From: Kroppenstedtia eburnea
GTDB lineage: Bacteria; Bacillota; Bacilli; Thermoactinomycetales; DSM-45169
Direction of reading: 5' to 3'
DNA: 64,000 nucleotides
NCBI RefSeq assembly: GCF_013282215.1
Contig: NZ_CP048103.1
Coordinates: 1,302,001-1,366,000, forward strand
The notes below the pieces were generated by a model. It saw nothing but the letters and a program-made list of their open reading frames with translations, did no database searches and was not told the origin of the DNA. Each line of letters begins with the position of its first letter. The stretch's first letter is position 1. Positions 36,741 to 55,186 of the stretch are shown piece by piece. The position numbers and the translations under genes were made by a program.

Positions 36741-37095
36741 CAATCAAATCATCCGAAAAGAAGAACAAATTGCGGCTGCAGAATCAGTGTCAGGATGCAA
36801 CTCCTGGTGCCACCTGCTCCCTGAGGTTGCAACGGGGCGTGGTAGAATACGATCTTCCCATCTGAAATATGGTTAATCAACACACCTGAGGTATCCATTA
36901 CCTTTTATGAAAATGGAAAATAAGAAATTAATTTACCATTAATTAAAGGAGTTATTATATCTAAGGTGAATAGTATAAATTATACTCCAGATGAGCAAAC
37001 ATGCTTACAAATATAACCATAATCGGGGGGTGCTGCGGTGGACAATGGTACATTGGATTTACCGCCTTTTCAATCGAGTATAAACACTAGAGGCG
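36741..37095. other. Intergenic region with a dispersed repeat and tiny frames
   Basis: Holds the copy at 36835-36889 of the repeat at 16580-16634. From 36905 it becomes AT-rich, with AAAGGAG at 36946. Short frames follow, including 37001-37090, 29 residues with IIGGCCGGQWYIGF, which lacks a ribosome site. No confident gene. Confidence 0.4.
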
Positions 37096-37269
37096 TTGTG
37101 AAAAAACCGTTCATACCCATAGGGCACAAGTCTCGCCAGGGTGCTTTCGCACCCGGTCTCGCTATGTAGGGAGGGTTGGGTTTCACATGGAGTGATTTTG
37201 GATCGTCAGAACAACGAAAACGCAATGTGAAACCGAATCCCGACCGCCTTCAAACGCAGTAAATCACAA
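37096..37269 (+). repeat. Dispersed inverted-repeat element, copy 3 (one hairpin unit)
   Basis: Bounded by TTGTGA and TCACAA. The left arm GTGAAAAAACCGTTCATACC and a single hairpin unit (ACAAGTCTCGCC ... GGGTGCTTTCGCACCC ... GGTCTCGCTATG) precede the palindrome GGGTTGGGTTTCACATG ... CAATGTGAAACC. It shares both the left arm and the unit with copy 2 and the right arm CTTCAAACGCAGTAAATCAC with copy 1. It ends about 25 bases upstream of the AraC gene. Confidence 0.88.
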
Positions 37270-37293
37270 TGCTTATAGGGGGGCGATCACTCA

Positions 37294-38118
37294 ATGATCA
37301 ACTCTGAAAAAGTTGCGGAATATACTCAGGATATTTCCTGCCAGCATAATGAAGTTACACAAAGGGCGATCCGAGTCATGCACAATGAATACAACCGTAT
37401 ACTCACTGTTCAAGAATTGGCGGACTGTGCTCAATATAGCCGTTATTACTTCGAAAGAATTTTTCAAAAAGAAACCGGAATCTCGCCGGGTCAATTTCTT
37501 GCCGCCATGCGGATCGAGAAAGCGAAGTATTTACTGCTCAAGACAAATTTGAATATCTCTGAGATCAGTTCCCAAATTGGATATGTGAGTATAGCTACCT
37601 TTTCCAGGAGATTTAAAGCATACGTTGGACAAAGTCCTTCCCAATACCGCAACTCCCTGAATCAGGTTCGATCAGATTTAGATCATTTGAACAGGATTAC
37701 GGATCACAGATTGAACGATTGGAAAAAAGAAGTCAGTATTCAAGGCGAAATTTTTGGCCCTCCTCATTTTGAAGGAATTATTCTGATCGGCCTTTTTCCT
37801 TCGTCCCAATCCAAAGGGGAACCGTTGTCCTATACCATCCTGAGAAGGCCGGGTTTGTATTCCATACAACTAAGAGATGTTCCCGATGGGGAATGTCATT
37901 TGATCGCAGTGGCTTTTCATTGGAACAGAAACCCGTTATCTTATCTGCTTCCTGACCATGTACTGAGAGCCACGAATGAAAGCAAAATCATTATCGAGAA
38001 TGGAAAAGCGTATGGGTATCCCTCTTTATTCTTAAGAGAGGCACTCCCGACGGATCCGCCGATCTCGATCTCGATTCCCTATCTCATACATAAATGGTTG
38101 AATCGGTTTAACTCTTGA
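37294..38118 (+). CDS. AraC-family transcriptional regulator
   Basis: 274 residues. The N-terminal double HTH (about 20-120) includes LTVQELADCAQYSRYYFERI, FQKETGISPGQFLAAMRIEK, ISEISSQIGYVSIATFSRRF and GQSPSQYR, the full AraC signature. The C-terminal domain (about 145-274) is an unassigned ligand-binding-like region (HFEGIILIGLFPSSQSKGEP). The order HTH-first is less common than effector-first. It is flanked by two repeat elements and lies upstream of the lipopeptide cluster in the same direction, so a role as pathway regulator is possible but unproven. Confidence 0.9.
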   Translation: MINSEKVAEYTQDISCQHNEVTQRAIRVMHNEYNRILTVQELADCAQYSRYYFERIFQKETGISPGQFLAAMRIEKAKYLLLKTNLNISEISSQIGYVSIATFSRRFKAYVGQSPSQYRNSLNQVRSDLDHLNRITDHRLNDWKKEVSIQGEIFGPPHFEGIILIGLFPSSQSKGEPLSYTILRRPGLYSIQLRDVPDGECHLIAVAFHWNRNPLSYLLPDHVLRATNESKIIIENGKAYGYPSLFLREALPTDPPISISIPYLIHKWLNRFNS

Positions 38119-38150
38119 AAAGCGGAGTCATGCATCAGCCCAGTCCCCCT

Positions 38151-38263
38151 CAGTGAAAAACAGCAAGGGTTGGGTTTCACATGGAGCATCTTTGGATCGT
38201 CAGAACTTTGGCATCGAAATGTGAAAGGCGATCCTGACCGACACAGTGAGTTGGAAATTACAA
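38151..38263 (+). repeat. Dispersed inverted-repeat element, copy 4 (diverged, no hairpin unit)
   Basis: CAGTGAAAAACAGCAAGGGT, TGGGTTTCACATGGAGC, TTTGGATCGTCAGAAC and ATGTGAAAGGCGATCCTGAC follow the order of copies 1-3 with more substitutions. The right end reads TTACAA in place of TCACAA. It lies 32 bases after the AraC gene. Confidence 0.8.
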
Positions 38264-38735
38264 AACTTCCAGGTTGTATGTTAATCTCCCACAAAAGATA
38301 GCAATCCAGGATAAAATGTAATTCTATTTTTAGTATAGAATAGGGGCGAAGCCAAATTAATTATAATATAACAACTTCCCTCCACTGCTTTAAATGTCCA
38401 AATCATCTTATTTTAACCCGGTTGGCCTCTGCTGAATATGGGCAGCAAAAACGCCACGAACCTGATGGGGAGTTCCACCGAAACCATTGCTGAAATGTCA
38501 TACCGGGCTCGCCGGCAAGTGGAGCTCTTTTTTCGCTGGAATGAAGTAACATCGGAATGTGAAGCCACTCTTCGGGACCACGATGAACATTCATTCTTTC
38601 AGTGAATCCACATAAACCACACACACGATCCTACCTACTGCCCTCTCAGGTGGTCTGTGTTCTTCTGAAACAAAAACCATGAACCGCAGTGGGAAAGTGT
38701 ATTTTACTTTATTCGAAAGAAGGGTTTATTTTCGA
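38264..38735. other. Upstream region of the biosynthetic cluster
   Basis: Contains the dyad ATTCTAT TTTTAGT ATAGAAT (38321-38341), a candidate operator, and AT-rich promoter-like TTATAATATAAC near 38361. The remainder to 38735 shows no recognised gene or RNA. Confidence 0.45.
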
Positions 38736-40250
38736 ATGAGAGAGATGCTGACGGGACGTATATCGGACACACCTGCTCATTCCCTGCATGAGGAAGTTTT
38801 GAAGCCACAGTTTACATATGAAGTGGAGTATTTGTTACCGGCGTATATTCAGATTGAACAAGCGATGCTCTTGGAATATGTAAGAATGGGTTGGATCAAC
38901 GAAGGGGAAGCACAGGAAATTTCACGTTCATTACAGTCGATGAACCGTGACACAGTGGTAGCGGATCCGGAACAAAATATGTCTGATATTGCGTTTGCGA
39001 TTGAACGTCTGGTGGAGTCTTCGCTTTCCGCTCCGGTGCCAGGTTGGCATATGGATCGAAGCCGCAATGATTTTCAAGCCTGTGCCCAGGTGATGTTTGG
39101 CCGTTCTCAATGGCTGTTGTTAATGGATAATTTGCAACAGTTAATTAAATCGATACACACCTTGGCCGAAGGGTACAGGGAGATCCCCATGCCGGGATAC
39201 ACACATTACCAGTCGGCACAGATTATCACGCCGGGCTATTATCTGGCCGCTATCAACGAAGAGCTTTTACAAACTTTGTCGCGCTGGATCCGGGTGTATG
39301 ACGAATTAAACCAATGTCCTCTGGGATCAGGAGCGATGTCCGGTGTTGAACTGGACTGGAATCGCGATCTGCTTGCTGATTTGTTGGGATTTCGCCAACC
39401 ACGTGCAAACGCCCTTGCAGCTGTTGCCTCCCGTGAATGGATATTACGCATATCCTCTGAACTGTCGGTCTTCTCCGTTTTGGTTTCCAGATTTGTGACA
39501 GACTTAATCCAATGGGGCAGCAGTGAGATGAATTTTATTGATTTACCGGATCGGTTGTCGGGTATTTCCTCCGCGATGCCTCAAAAGAAAAACTTCCCGA
39601 TTCTGGAGCGGATTCGGGGGAAAAGTGCCCATTTGTCCGCATTTCATCTGGATATGGTACTGGGACAACGCAACACATCCTTCACCAACTTGGTTGAGGT
39701 ATCGAAAGAAGCGGGTGCCCATTTATCAGTGCTGTTTCAAAACACCAAGTCACTTCTCCGCCTGTTGACTCTGGTAACCGACCATCTAAGCTTCAAAAAG
39801 GAGGAAATGCTTTCGATTTGCGAGCGTGATTTCTTTGGCGGATTCACCTTGGCAAACAGACTGACAATGGAAGCCGGGATTCCATACCGAAAATCTCAGA
39901 TCATCGTGGGTCGATACATCAGGAGTGCCACTCAACTCGGATTGACCCCGACGGAAGTCAAATCGCAGTTGCTGAAGGAAAAATGTATGGAGGAGGGTTT
40001 TGAAGTCTCAGACTCAGCCGAGATGCTCGCTGCTGCATTTGATGTTCAGGGAAGTTTGTACATGAAGAGATCGGATGGGTCCACACATCCGGAAAAAGTA
40101 TTGAAATTGCTTCTGGAGCAAAAGGAACGGGCACATAATCTCGAAGAGGAGCGGGAAGTACGACAGTCTCAATTGTCAGCGGCAGACTCGAAGCGGGAGC
40201 GACTATTGCATGAGTTGGCCTCTACAGGGAACGGAAAGGGACAGATATAG
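38736..40250 (+). CDS. Argininosuccinate lyase-like enzyme (probable DabB-type lyase for 2,3-diaminobutyrate)
   Basis: About 504 residues of the fumarase/aspartase superfamily. ASL-specific motifs are HMDRSRNDFQA (near 105), MPGYTHYQSAQ and the catalytic flexible loop GISSAMPQKKNFPILERIRG (near 277). It is not the housekeeping ArgH: no arg genes are nearby, it is longer than usual, and it abuts a PLP synthase and a lipopeptide assembly line. In friulimicin- and pacidamycin-type clusters an ASL homologue is proposed to release fumarate from an aspartate adduct to give 2,3-diaminobutyrate. ATG 38736 is preferred over ATG 38679, which lacks a ribosome site. The C-terminal 40 residues are a charged helix not typical of ASL. 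Confidence 0.85.
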   Translation: MREMLTGRISDTPAHSLHEEVLKPQFTYEVEYLLPAYIQIEQAMLLEYVRMGWINEGEAQEISRSLQSMNRDTVVADPEQNMSDIAFAIERLVESSLSAPVPGWHMDRSRNDFQACAQVMFGRSQWLLLMDNLQQLIKSIHTLAEGYREIPMPGYTHYQSAQIITPGYYLAAINEELLQTLSRWIRVYDELNQCPLGSGAMSGVELDWNRDLLADLLGFRQPRANALAAVASREWILRISSELSVFSVLVSRFVTDLIQWGSSEMNFIDLPDRLSGISSAMPQKKNFPILERIRGKSAHLSAFHLDMVLGQRNTSFTNLVEVSKEAGAHLSVLFQNTKSLLRLLTLVTDHLSFKKEEMLSICERDFFGGFTLANRLTMEAGIPYRKSQIIVGRYIRSATQLGLTPTEVKSQLLKEKCMEEGFEVSDSAEMLAAAFDVQGSLYMKRSDGSTHPEKVLKLLLEQKERAHNLEEEREVRQSQLSAADSKRERLLHELASTGNGKGQI

Positions 40251-41303
40251 ATGTTATACGAAAATATGATGGATGTAATAGGCAACACGCCCTTGGTCAA
40301 GTTGCGCTTGAACACTCCATCGGCGGGTTCGGTATATGCCAAACTTGAATTGATGAATCCCTTTGGAATGAAGGATCGGGTGGCCAAGCAAACCATTCTG
40401 GCAGCCAAATCCTCCGGGGAATTAAAGGATGATATGCCGATTATCGAAAGTTCTTCCGGCACCATGGCCTGCGGAGTGGCGCTTGTCGGAAGGCAGCTTG
40501 GACACCCGGTGCACATCGTGACCGATCCGCGGATCGATTCCATTACATATGCCAAGCTGGTATCACTCGGTTGTCAAGTGCATGTCGTGAAGGAAATGGG
40601 AAAACACGGATGGCAGAGTGCGCGTTTGGAACGTCTGCATGAACTGATGGAGGAGTATCCAGGTGCTTTTTGGCCCCGTCAGTATGAGAATCCGGAAAAT
40701 CCCCGCGCATACCAAGAGCTGGCGACGGAGTTGATGGACGACCTGGAACGAATTGATATTCTGGTCGGTTCCGTCGGCAGTGGAGGTTCTCTGTCCGGAT
40801 CTGCACGTGCATTGAAACAGGTCCATTCGGATTTAAAGGTGGTGGCGGTCGATGCCACAGGGAGTGTTATTTTTGGGCAACCCGATCGGCCGGCCCGTTT
40901 ACAGGGAGGACTCGGCAATAGTTTGATCGCGCCCAATGTGGATTTCAGTGTGATAGATGATGTGCATTGGTTAAATGATGAAGAGGCTTTTGCTGCCACC
41001 CTCCAACTCGCACATAACGAGCATATTTTTGCAGGTAACAGTTCCGGATCGGTGTATGCAGTTGCCAGATGGCTTGCGGGTCAGGTTTCGCAAGATTGCA
41101 ACATCGTGGCGATCTTTCCGGATCGAGGTGATCGTTACACAGATACGATCTACAGTGAGCAGTATCGCAAGCATCACGGGCTGTCAGCGCTCCGTTTTTC
41201 CGAAGAACCGCAGCGTGTCGAATTGGATTGCGAAGTCTCTTCCTGGTCTTATACAACACTGATGGGAGTACATCCACTTGAAGAAAAAACTGCTATTCGT
41301 TGA
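40251..41303 (+). CDS. PLP-dependent cysteine synthase/SbnA-like synthase (probable diamino acid synthase)
   Basis: 350 residues, fold type II. It has the PLP lysine in NPFGMKDR (K41), the SbnA-like substrate loop ESSSGTMACGVAL (about 66) and the phosphate-binding glycine loop GSVGSGGSLSG (about 172). SbnA-type enzymes replace the phosphate of O-phosphoserine with an amino-acid nitrogen. With the ASL-like and kinase genes of this cluster the expected substrate would be O-phosphothreonine and the donor aspartate (inference). The start abuts the previous stop, so the two are tightly coupled, and its end overlaps the next gene by 26 bases. Confidence 0.87.
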   Translation: MLYENMMDVIGNTPLVKLRLNTPSAGSVYAKLELMNPFGMKDRVAKQTILAAKSSGELKDDMPIIESSSGTMACGVALVGRQLGHPVHIVTDPRIDSITYAKLVSLGCQVHVVKEMGKHGWQSARLERLHELMEEYPGAFWPRQYENPENPRAYQELATELMDDLERIDILVGSVGSGGSLSGSARALKQVHSDLKVVAVDATGSVIFGQPDRPARLQGGLGNSLIAPNVDFSVIDDVHWLNDEEAFAATLQLAHNEHIFAGNSSGSVYAVARWLAGQVSQDCNIVAIFPDRGDRYTDTIYSEQYRKHHGLSALRFSEEPQRVELDCEVSSWSYTTLMGVHPLEEKTAIR

Positions 41304-42504
41304 AGGAAACACCACGGGAACGGGGATATTGGCCCTTGAAAAGGCGAAAAAGCTCGGTTATGAGCCGGTATTCCTGACGCAAGAGGCGAGTCGTTATGAT
41401 GGACTTCCGGAGGCGAAGTGCCGTGTCCATGTGACTGATACGGATTCGATCCATGAACTGAAACGTTGTGTATCGCAGGAAAAGGCGGAAGCGGTCGCCG
41501 GGATTTTAACGACAAGTGATTATTATCTGGAGATTTCCGCAAAGCTGGTACAGGAATTGGGGCTGACTGGCAACTCGCCGCAGGCGATCCATTTGTGCCG
41601 GAACAAAGCACTGTATCGTGAAAAACTCCGCTCCAAAAGTGTGCCGCAGCCCGACTTCCATATCATTCGCTCCATGGAGGATCTGCGGGAAACTCGTGAG
41701 TCTGTTCCACTCCCTTGTTTGGTGAAGCCAGCCGACGACAGCGGTTCAAACAACGTTCGCTTATGTTTCAGTTGGGGAGAAGTGGAACAACTGACATCCA
41801 AAATTCTTAAAATTGAACGCAATGCCCGTGGGCAGAAGACATCGCAAACCGTATTGCTGGAAGAGTATATTGAAGGCCCGGAATACAGCGTGGAGATGTT
41901 TTCATGGCAAGGGAAGTCGACCTGCATCGGAATTACTGAAAAACAGCTGACCGGATATCCCTATTTTGTCGAATCCGGACATGTTTTTCCGGCAGTGCTT
42001 CCCACTGACGTGCAGCAGGAAATCGAGAAGACAGTGAAACAGTCACTGGAGGCAGTCCATTTTCAGTTTGGGGCATCGCATTCAGAAGTGAAGTGGACAC
42101 CGAATGGGTGTGTCATGATCGAAACCAACGCCCGGCTCGCAGGGGGAATGATACCGGAATTGGTACGCCATTCAACCGGGGTGGATCTGATTGAGCAACA
42201 GATCCTCTGCGCCGCAGGGGTGGCTCCCCACTGGAAGCAGGTTGTGCCAACAAGCTGTTCCGGCATTCATTTTATCGTTGCAGAGAAGGCAGGTCGCCTA
42301 TCCTCTGTGGACAACCTGGAAGCGGTGCGAAAACTTCCGGGTGTGGAAGAATTGATGGTCAAAGCGCAGGTCGGACAGGCTGTACAGCCACCAAAGAGTT
42401 TCTCGGATCGTCTCGGGCATGTGATTGTCAGCGGCAAGTCCTATGAAGAGGTGGTTGAACGATTACACAAGATATCCAACATGATTTCTTTAAAGATATC
42501 GTAA
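41278..42504 (+). CDS. ATP-grasp ligase
   Basis: 408 residues starting at TTG 41278 behind GGGAG. The ATP-grasp features are LPCLVKPADDSGSNNVRLC (ATP lysine and flexible loop), LLEEYIEGPEYSVEMFSW and MIETNARLAGGMIPEL (metal-binding E and N). It belongs with amino-acid ligase-type ATP-grasp proteins (BacD/carbamoyl-phosphate-synthase-like). It probably forms an amide between a carboxylate and an amine, perhaps on the diamino acid or the finished lipopeptide; the substrate cannot be told. It overlaps the PLP synthase gene, indicating one transcript. Confidence 0.85.
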   Translation: MKKKLLFVEGNTTGTGILALEKAKKLGYEPVFLTQEASRYDGLPEAKCRVHVTDTDSIHELKRCVSQEKAEAVAGILTTSDYYLEISAKLVQELGLTGNSPQAIHLCRNKALYREKLRSKSVPQPDFHIIRSMEDLRETRESVPLPCLVKPADDSGSNNVRLCFSWGEVEQLTSKILKIERNARGQKTSQTVLLEEYIEGPEYSVEMFSWQGKSTCIGITEKQLTGYPYFVESGHVFPAVLPTDVQQEIEKTVKQSLEAVHFQFGASHSEVKWTPNGCVMIETNARLAGGMIPELVRHSTGVDLIEQQILCAAGVAPHWKQVVPTSCSGIHFIVAEKAGRLSSVDNLEAVRKLPGVEELMVKAQVGQAVQPPKSFSDRLGHVIVSGKSYEEVVERLHKISNMISLKIS

Positions 42505-42529
42505 CTAAGGAATCAGGAGTGTGAGTTTC

Positions 42530-43588
42530 ATGATCGAATTGAGAAGCGATACGTTTACGTTGCCGACACGCAAAATGATGGATGCGATTCAAGAAGCGGC
42601 ACTCGGTGACGACGTTTATGGAGAGGATCCAACGGCCAGCCAACTGGAAGCGGAGGTTGCCCAAATACTGGGCAAAGAAGCCGCGATCTTGATGCCGAGC
42701 GGAACCATGGCCAATCTGGCGTCGATCATGGCCCATGGTCCACGCGGTTCAAAGGTGCTCGTGGGCGATGAGTCCGACATCTACATTTATGAAGCCGCCG
42801 GGGCATCGGTTTGCGGGGGAATCATGTATGAGCCGATTCCCACGCAGCCGGATGGACGATTGGCCATCGCCGATTTGGAACGGGCGTTTCCGTTGGAGCC
42901 TGAAGACCCGCAGTTTGCTTTGCCGTCATTGATTTGTCTGGAAAATACACACAATCGGATGGGCGGACGCGTGTTACCCCTTTCCTATCTGGAGGAGGTA
43001 CGGGTGTTTGCCGATGGAAAAGGTGTGCCGGTACATATGGATGGAGCCCGCTTATTCAACGCCGCTGTGGCATTGGGAGTGGAAGTGGCGGAAATCGCGG
43101 GTTATGCCGATTCAGTGCAGTTTTGTTTGTCGAAAGGGTTGTCGGCACCCATCGGCTCCATCGTTGCCGGAACGAATGAATTTATCGAAAAGGTTTATCG
43201 CTTGCGAAAAATGCTCGGTGGCGGCATGCGCCAAGTGGGGATTATTGCCGCCCCGGGTTTGATTGCGATCCGGCAGATGGTTGACCGGCTGGCTGACGAT
43301 CATTCCAATGCATTGCGGTTGGCAAAAGGACTTGCTGAAATCCCCGGAATTGTCACCCGTGTGGAAGATGTGGAGACCAATATCGTTTATTTCCGGATCG
43401 AGCATCCAAGACTGACTTGGCAGACTTTTATACAGGAGGCCCGCGAGCATGGACTTCAGATAGCGGAATTGGGACATGGACGAATTCGGGCGGTGACACA
43501 TTCCGGTATACAAGCCGCCGATATCGATCGGGCTCTGCAGATTGTACAGCGATTGATGACGAAACACGATGAGCAACACATGTCATAA
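42530..43588 (+). CDS. Low-specificity L-threonine aldolase family PLP enzyme
   Basis: About 352 residues. The N-terminus IELRSDTFTLPTRKMMDAI is the threonine aldolase hallmark (LRSDTxTxPT). The PLP lysine is in CLSKGLSAPIGS (about residue 201), with HMDGARLFNAAVALG before it. It cleaves or forms beta-hydroxy amino acids (glycine plus an aldehyde). In this cluster it could supply a beta-hydroxy amino acid or glycine, or shape the threonine pool. ATG 42530 is 10 bases after AGGAG; GTG 42521 is too near. Confidence 0.9.
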   Translation: MIELRSDTFTLPTRKMMDAIQEAALGDDVYGEDPTASQLEAEVAQILGKEAAILMPSGTMANLASIMAHGPRGSKVLVGDESDIYIYEAAGASVCGGIMYEPIPTQPDGRLAIADLERAFPLEPEDPQFALPSLICLENTHNRMGGRVLPLSYLEEVRVFADGKGVPVHMDGARLFNAAVALGVEVAEIAGYADSVQFCLSKGLSAPIGSIVAGTNEFIEKVYRLRKMLGGGMRQVGIIAAPGLIAIRQMVDRLADDHSNALRLAKGLAEIPGIVTRVEDVETNIVYFRIEHPRLTWQTFIQEAREHGLQIAELGHGRIRAVTHSGIQAADIDRALQIVQRLMTKHDEQHMS

Positions 43589-43609
43589 AGAAGTAGTGAG
43601 GAATGATGG

Positions 43610-44326
43610 ATGAGAGAGATTAAGTTATTTTGCCTTCCTTATGCCGGGGGATCTGCCACCGCGATTTATGGAAGATGGAAGAAATACCTGCATCCTCAGA
43701 TCGAATGTTTCCCGATCGAATTAGCGGGGAGAGGACACCGGTTTGCAGAGCCGTTGTATACGACCTGGAAGCATGCGGTCGAGGAACTGTTTGACCTGGT
43801 GAAGCCCCATCTGGATGGTTCCCCTGTCGCTTTTTTCGGATATAGCATGGGTAGCATCTTGGCTTTTGAACTGGCTCATAAAATGAAGGATTGGAATGAA
43901 CAAGACCCTGTACATCTCTTTTTGGCAGCAAGAGCCGCCCCGAACAGACAAAGAAACAGGCCAAATATTCATCACTTGCCCGACAGGGCATTTTTGGATG
44001 AGGTGATGAAAATGGGGGGAACGCCAGAGGAGATATTGAAGCACCAGGAATTGTTACACTTGTTTCTTCCTGTTTTAAGAGCCGATTTCAAAATGACGGA
44101 AACCTATGAATGCCCCGCAAAGAAGGTGGAACTCCATTGTGATCTTTCTGCTCTTGGTGGAGTGGAGGACAGGATCAGCCGGGAAGATTTGCTTGCCTGG
44201 AGTTCCTATACAAAGGGCAACACATCGGTGCATCTGTTTGATGGAAGTCATTTCTTTATTCATGAACATACCGAGGGAATGATCCATCTAATTCATCAAA
44301 AACTGCTTCATCCCTCACTGGTCTGA
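43610..44326 (+). CDS. Type II thioesterase
   Basis: 238 residues of the GrsT/SrfAD family. Marks are LFCLPYAGGSATAIYGRW at the start, the nucleophile elbow GYSMGSILAFELA (Ser about 79) and the C-terminal GSHFFIHEHTEGM (catalytic His). It removes wrongly loaded groups from carrier proteins of the assembly line. Confidence 0.95.
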   Translation: MREIKLFCLPYAGGSATAIYGRWKKYLHPQIECFPIELAGRGHRFAEPLYTTWKHAVEELFDLVKPHLDGSPVAFFGYSMGSILAFELAHKMKDWNEQDPVHLFLAARAAPNRQRNRPNIHHLPDRAFLDEVMKMGGTPEEILKHQELLHLFLPVLRADFKMTETYECPAKKVELHCDLSALGGVEDRISREDLLAWSSYTKGNTSVHLFDGSHFFIHEHTEGMIHLIHQKLLHPSLV

Positions 44327-44408
44327 AAGAGATCTTTATTTCAATAAATCTTCGGTTTTCAGCCGGTCTCTTTGTGTCAACAAGCATGCTGGAAATAGGA
44401 GGGCTTTG

Positions 44409-45677
44409 ATGGAGATCGCTTTATTGTTTCCGGGACAAGGCAGCCAATATTCAGGCATGGGGAAAAGTCTTTGTCAGGATTTTGCTGTGGCCAATCAAGT
44501 TTTTGAAGAAGCAAGTGATGTACTGAAACTGGATATGAAAAAACTGTGTTTCAACGAGGGTCACGAATTATCCAAAACCGTAAATGCCCAACCCGCGATT
44601 CTCACTGTGAGTCAGGCTGCTTTTCGAGTCTATATGCAAGAAATCGGTATTCCTCCGCGGGTCACAGCAGGACATAGTTTGGGGGAGTACTCTGCCTTGG
44701 TATGTAACGGAGCGTTACCGTTTGCCGATGCTTTGCGGCTTGTCAGGCGACGCGGGGTGCTGATGCAAACGGTTTCGGAGCGGGAAACGGGTGAGATGAT
44801 CTCAGTATTTCATACAAACCTCAGGCAATTGGAACAGATCTGCGATGAGGTGTTCACTGATGGACATTCGATTGCCGCTGCCTGTTACAACGCATACGGA
44901 CAACTGGTGATCTCCGGTCAACGTCAAGGGATCACCGCCATGGTCCGGAAGTTGGACAACCTGGGGATCAAATACAGTTATCTGAACGTTTCTGCCGCCT
45001 TTCACAGTCCGCTGATGCAAGAAGCCGCCAATCAACTGGCGCCGGAAATCAGACAAGACCACTTTGGTCGCGGGTCCTGGCCCGTTGTATCCAATGTGGA
45101 TGGATTGCCTTATACAAGTGAGGATGAGATTAAAAACGCATTGATCTTGCAGATGACGCGTCCGGTCCGCTGGTTGGAAACGATGGAATATATGAATCGG
45201 ATCGGAATCGAGGTTGCGGTGGAGTTGGGACCCAAAACCGTATTGCGTAATTTGATGAGAGGATTTCAGAGACAGATAGATGCTTTTTCCTTGGGAACGA
45301 GCGCTGACCTGACAGAGCTGAAATCCTTTGTGCAAAACAAGGAACAGCAGTCATTCATGGATCCGGATTTCACTCAACGAATCAACTTGTTTCTTGCCAA
45401 TTGTTTGGCAGCGGCTGTGGGTGTACCCAATCGGAATGAGAATCAGGATGAATACCAACGGGAGGGTGTGCAGGCATACAGAGAGCTTCAAAGCTTGCAG
45501 CAAGACCTGGATCGACCGACTGCCGACCATCTGCAACAAGCGGTTCAGCTGTTACAGGCGGTGTGGAAAGCAAAGAAAATTGCCGTCGGGGATCAGCGGA
45601 AAGGATTGCAGTTCTTGCTTCAGAAGGCAAGGTTGGAAGACGCGTATGAAAATCAGATGAAGGTGAGCACGAATTGA
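44409..45677 (+). CDS. Discrete malonyl-CoA acyltransferase (FenF/ItuD-like, trans-acting)
   Basis: About 422 residues. It has LLFPGQGSQYSGMGK, the active-site GHSLGEYSALV (Ser about 89) and the AFHS motif (AAFHSPLM) expected for malonyl selection. The C-terminal about 120 residues form an extension beyond FabD, as in FenF/ItuD-type transferases. The following synthase has a KS but no AT, so this protein should load malonate onto its ACP in trans. Same order as in iturin and mycosubtilin operons. ATG 44409 follows GGAGGG. Confidence 0.93.
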   Translation: MEIALLFPGQGSQYSGMGKSLCQDFAVANQVFEEASDVLKLDMKKLCFNEGHELSKTVNAQPAILTVSQAAFRVYMQEIGIPPRVTAGHSLGEYSALVCNGALPFADALRLVRRRGVLMQTVSERETGEMISVFHTNLRQLEQICDEVFTDGHSIAAACYNAYGQLVISGQRQGITAMVRKLDNLGIKYSYLNVSAAFHSPLMQEAANQLAPEIRQDHFGRGSWPVVSNVDGLPYTSEDEIKNALILQMTRPVRWLETMEYMNRIGIEVAVELGPKTVLRNLMRGFQRQIDAFSLGTSADLTELKSFVQNKEQQSFMDPDFTQRINLFLANCLAAAVGVPNRNENQDEYQREGVQAYRELQSLQQDLDRPTADHLQQAVQLLQAVWKAKKIAVGDQRKGLQFLLQKARLEDAYENQMKVSTN

Positions 45678-45704
45678 AGTATTGAGGGGATGGAGGCTGT
45701 TTCC

Positions 45705-55114
<9,410 letters not shown>

Positions 55115-55186
55115 CCAACAAGGGAGTGAAAAAGAGCTGAACAAAAATGGCCGGTAAGGTTCAACTAAGCGAAGGGGTGTGCTGCT

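Noticed and set aside
38736-40250. Housekeeping argininosuccinate lyase (argH)
   Set aside because: No argG or other arginine genes nearby, it abuts a diamino-acid-type PLP synthase, and its ends differ from ArgH. A housekeeping role is less likely, though not excluded.
40251-41303. Housekeeping cysteine synthase
   Set aside because: The substrate loop reads ESSSGTMA, like SbnA, rather than the TSGNTG of CysK, and the gene is inside the biosynthetic transcript.
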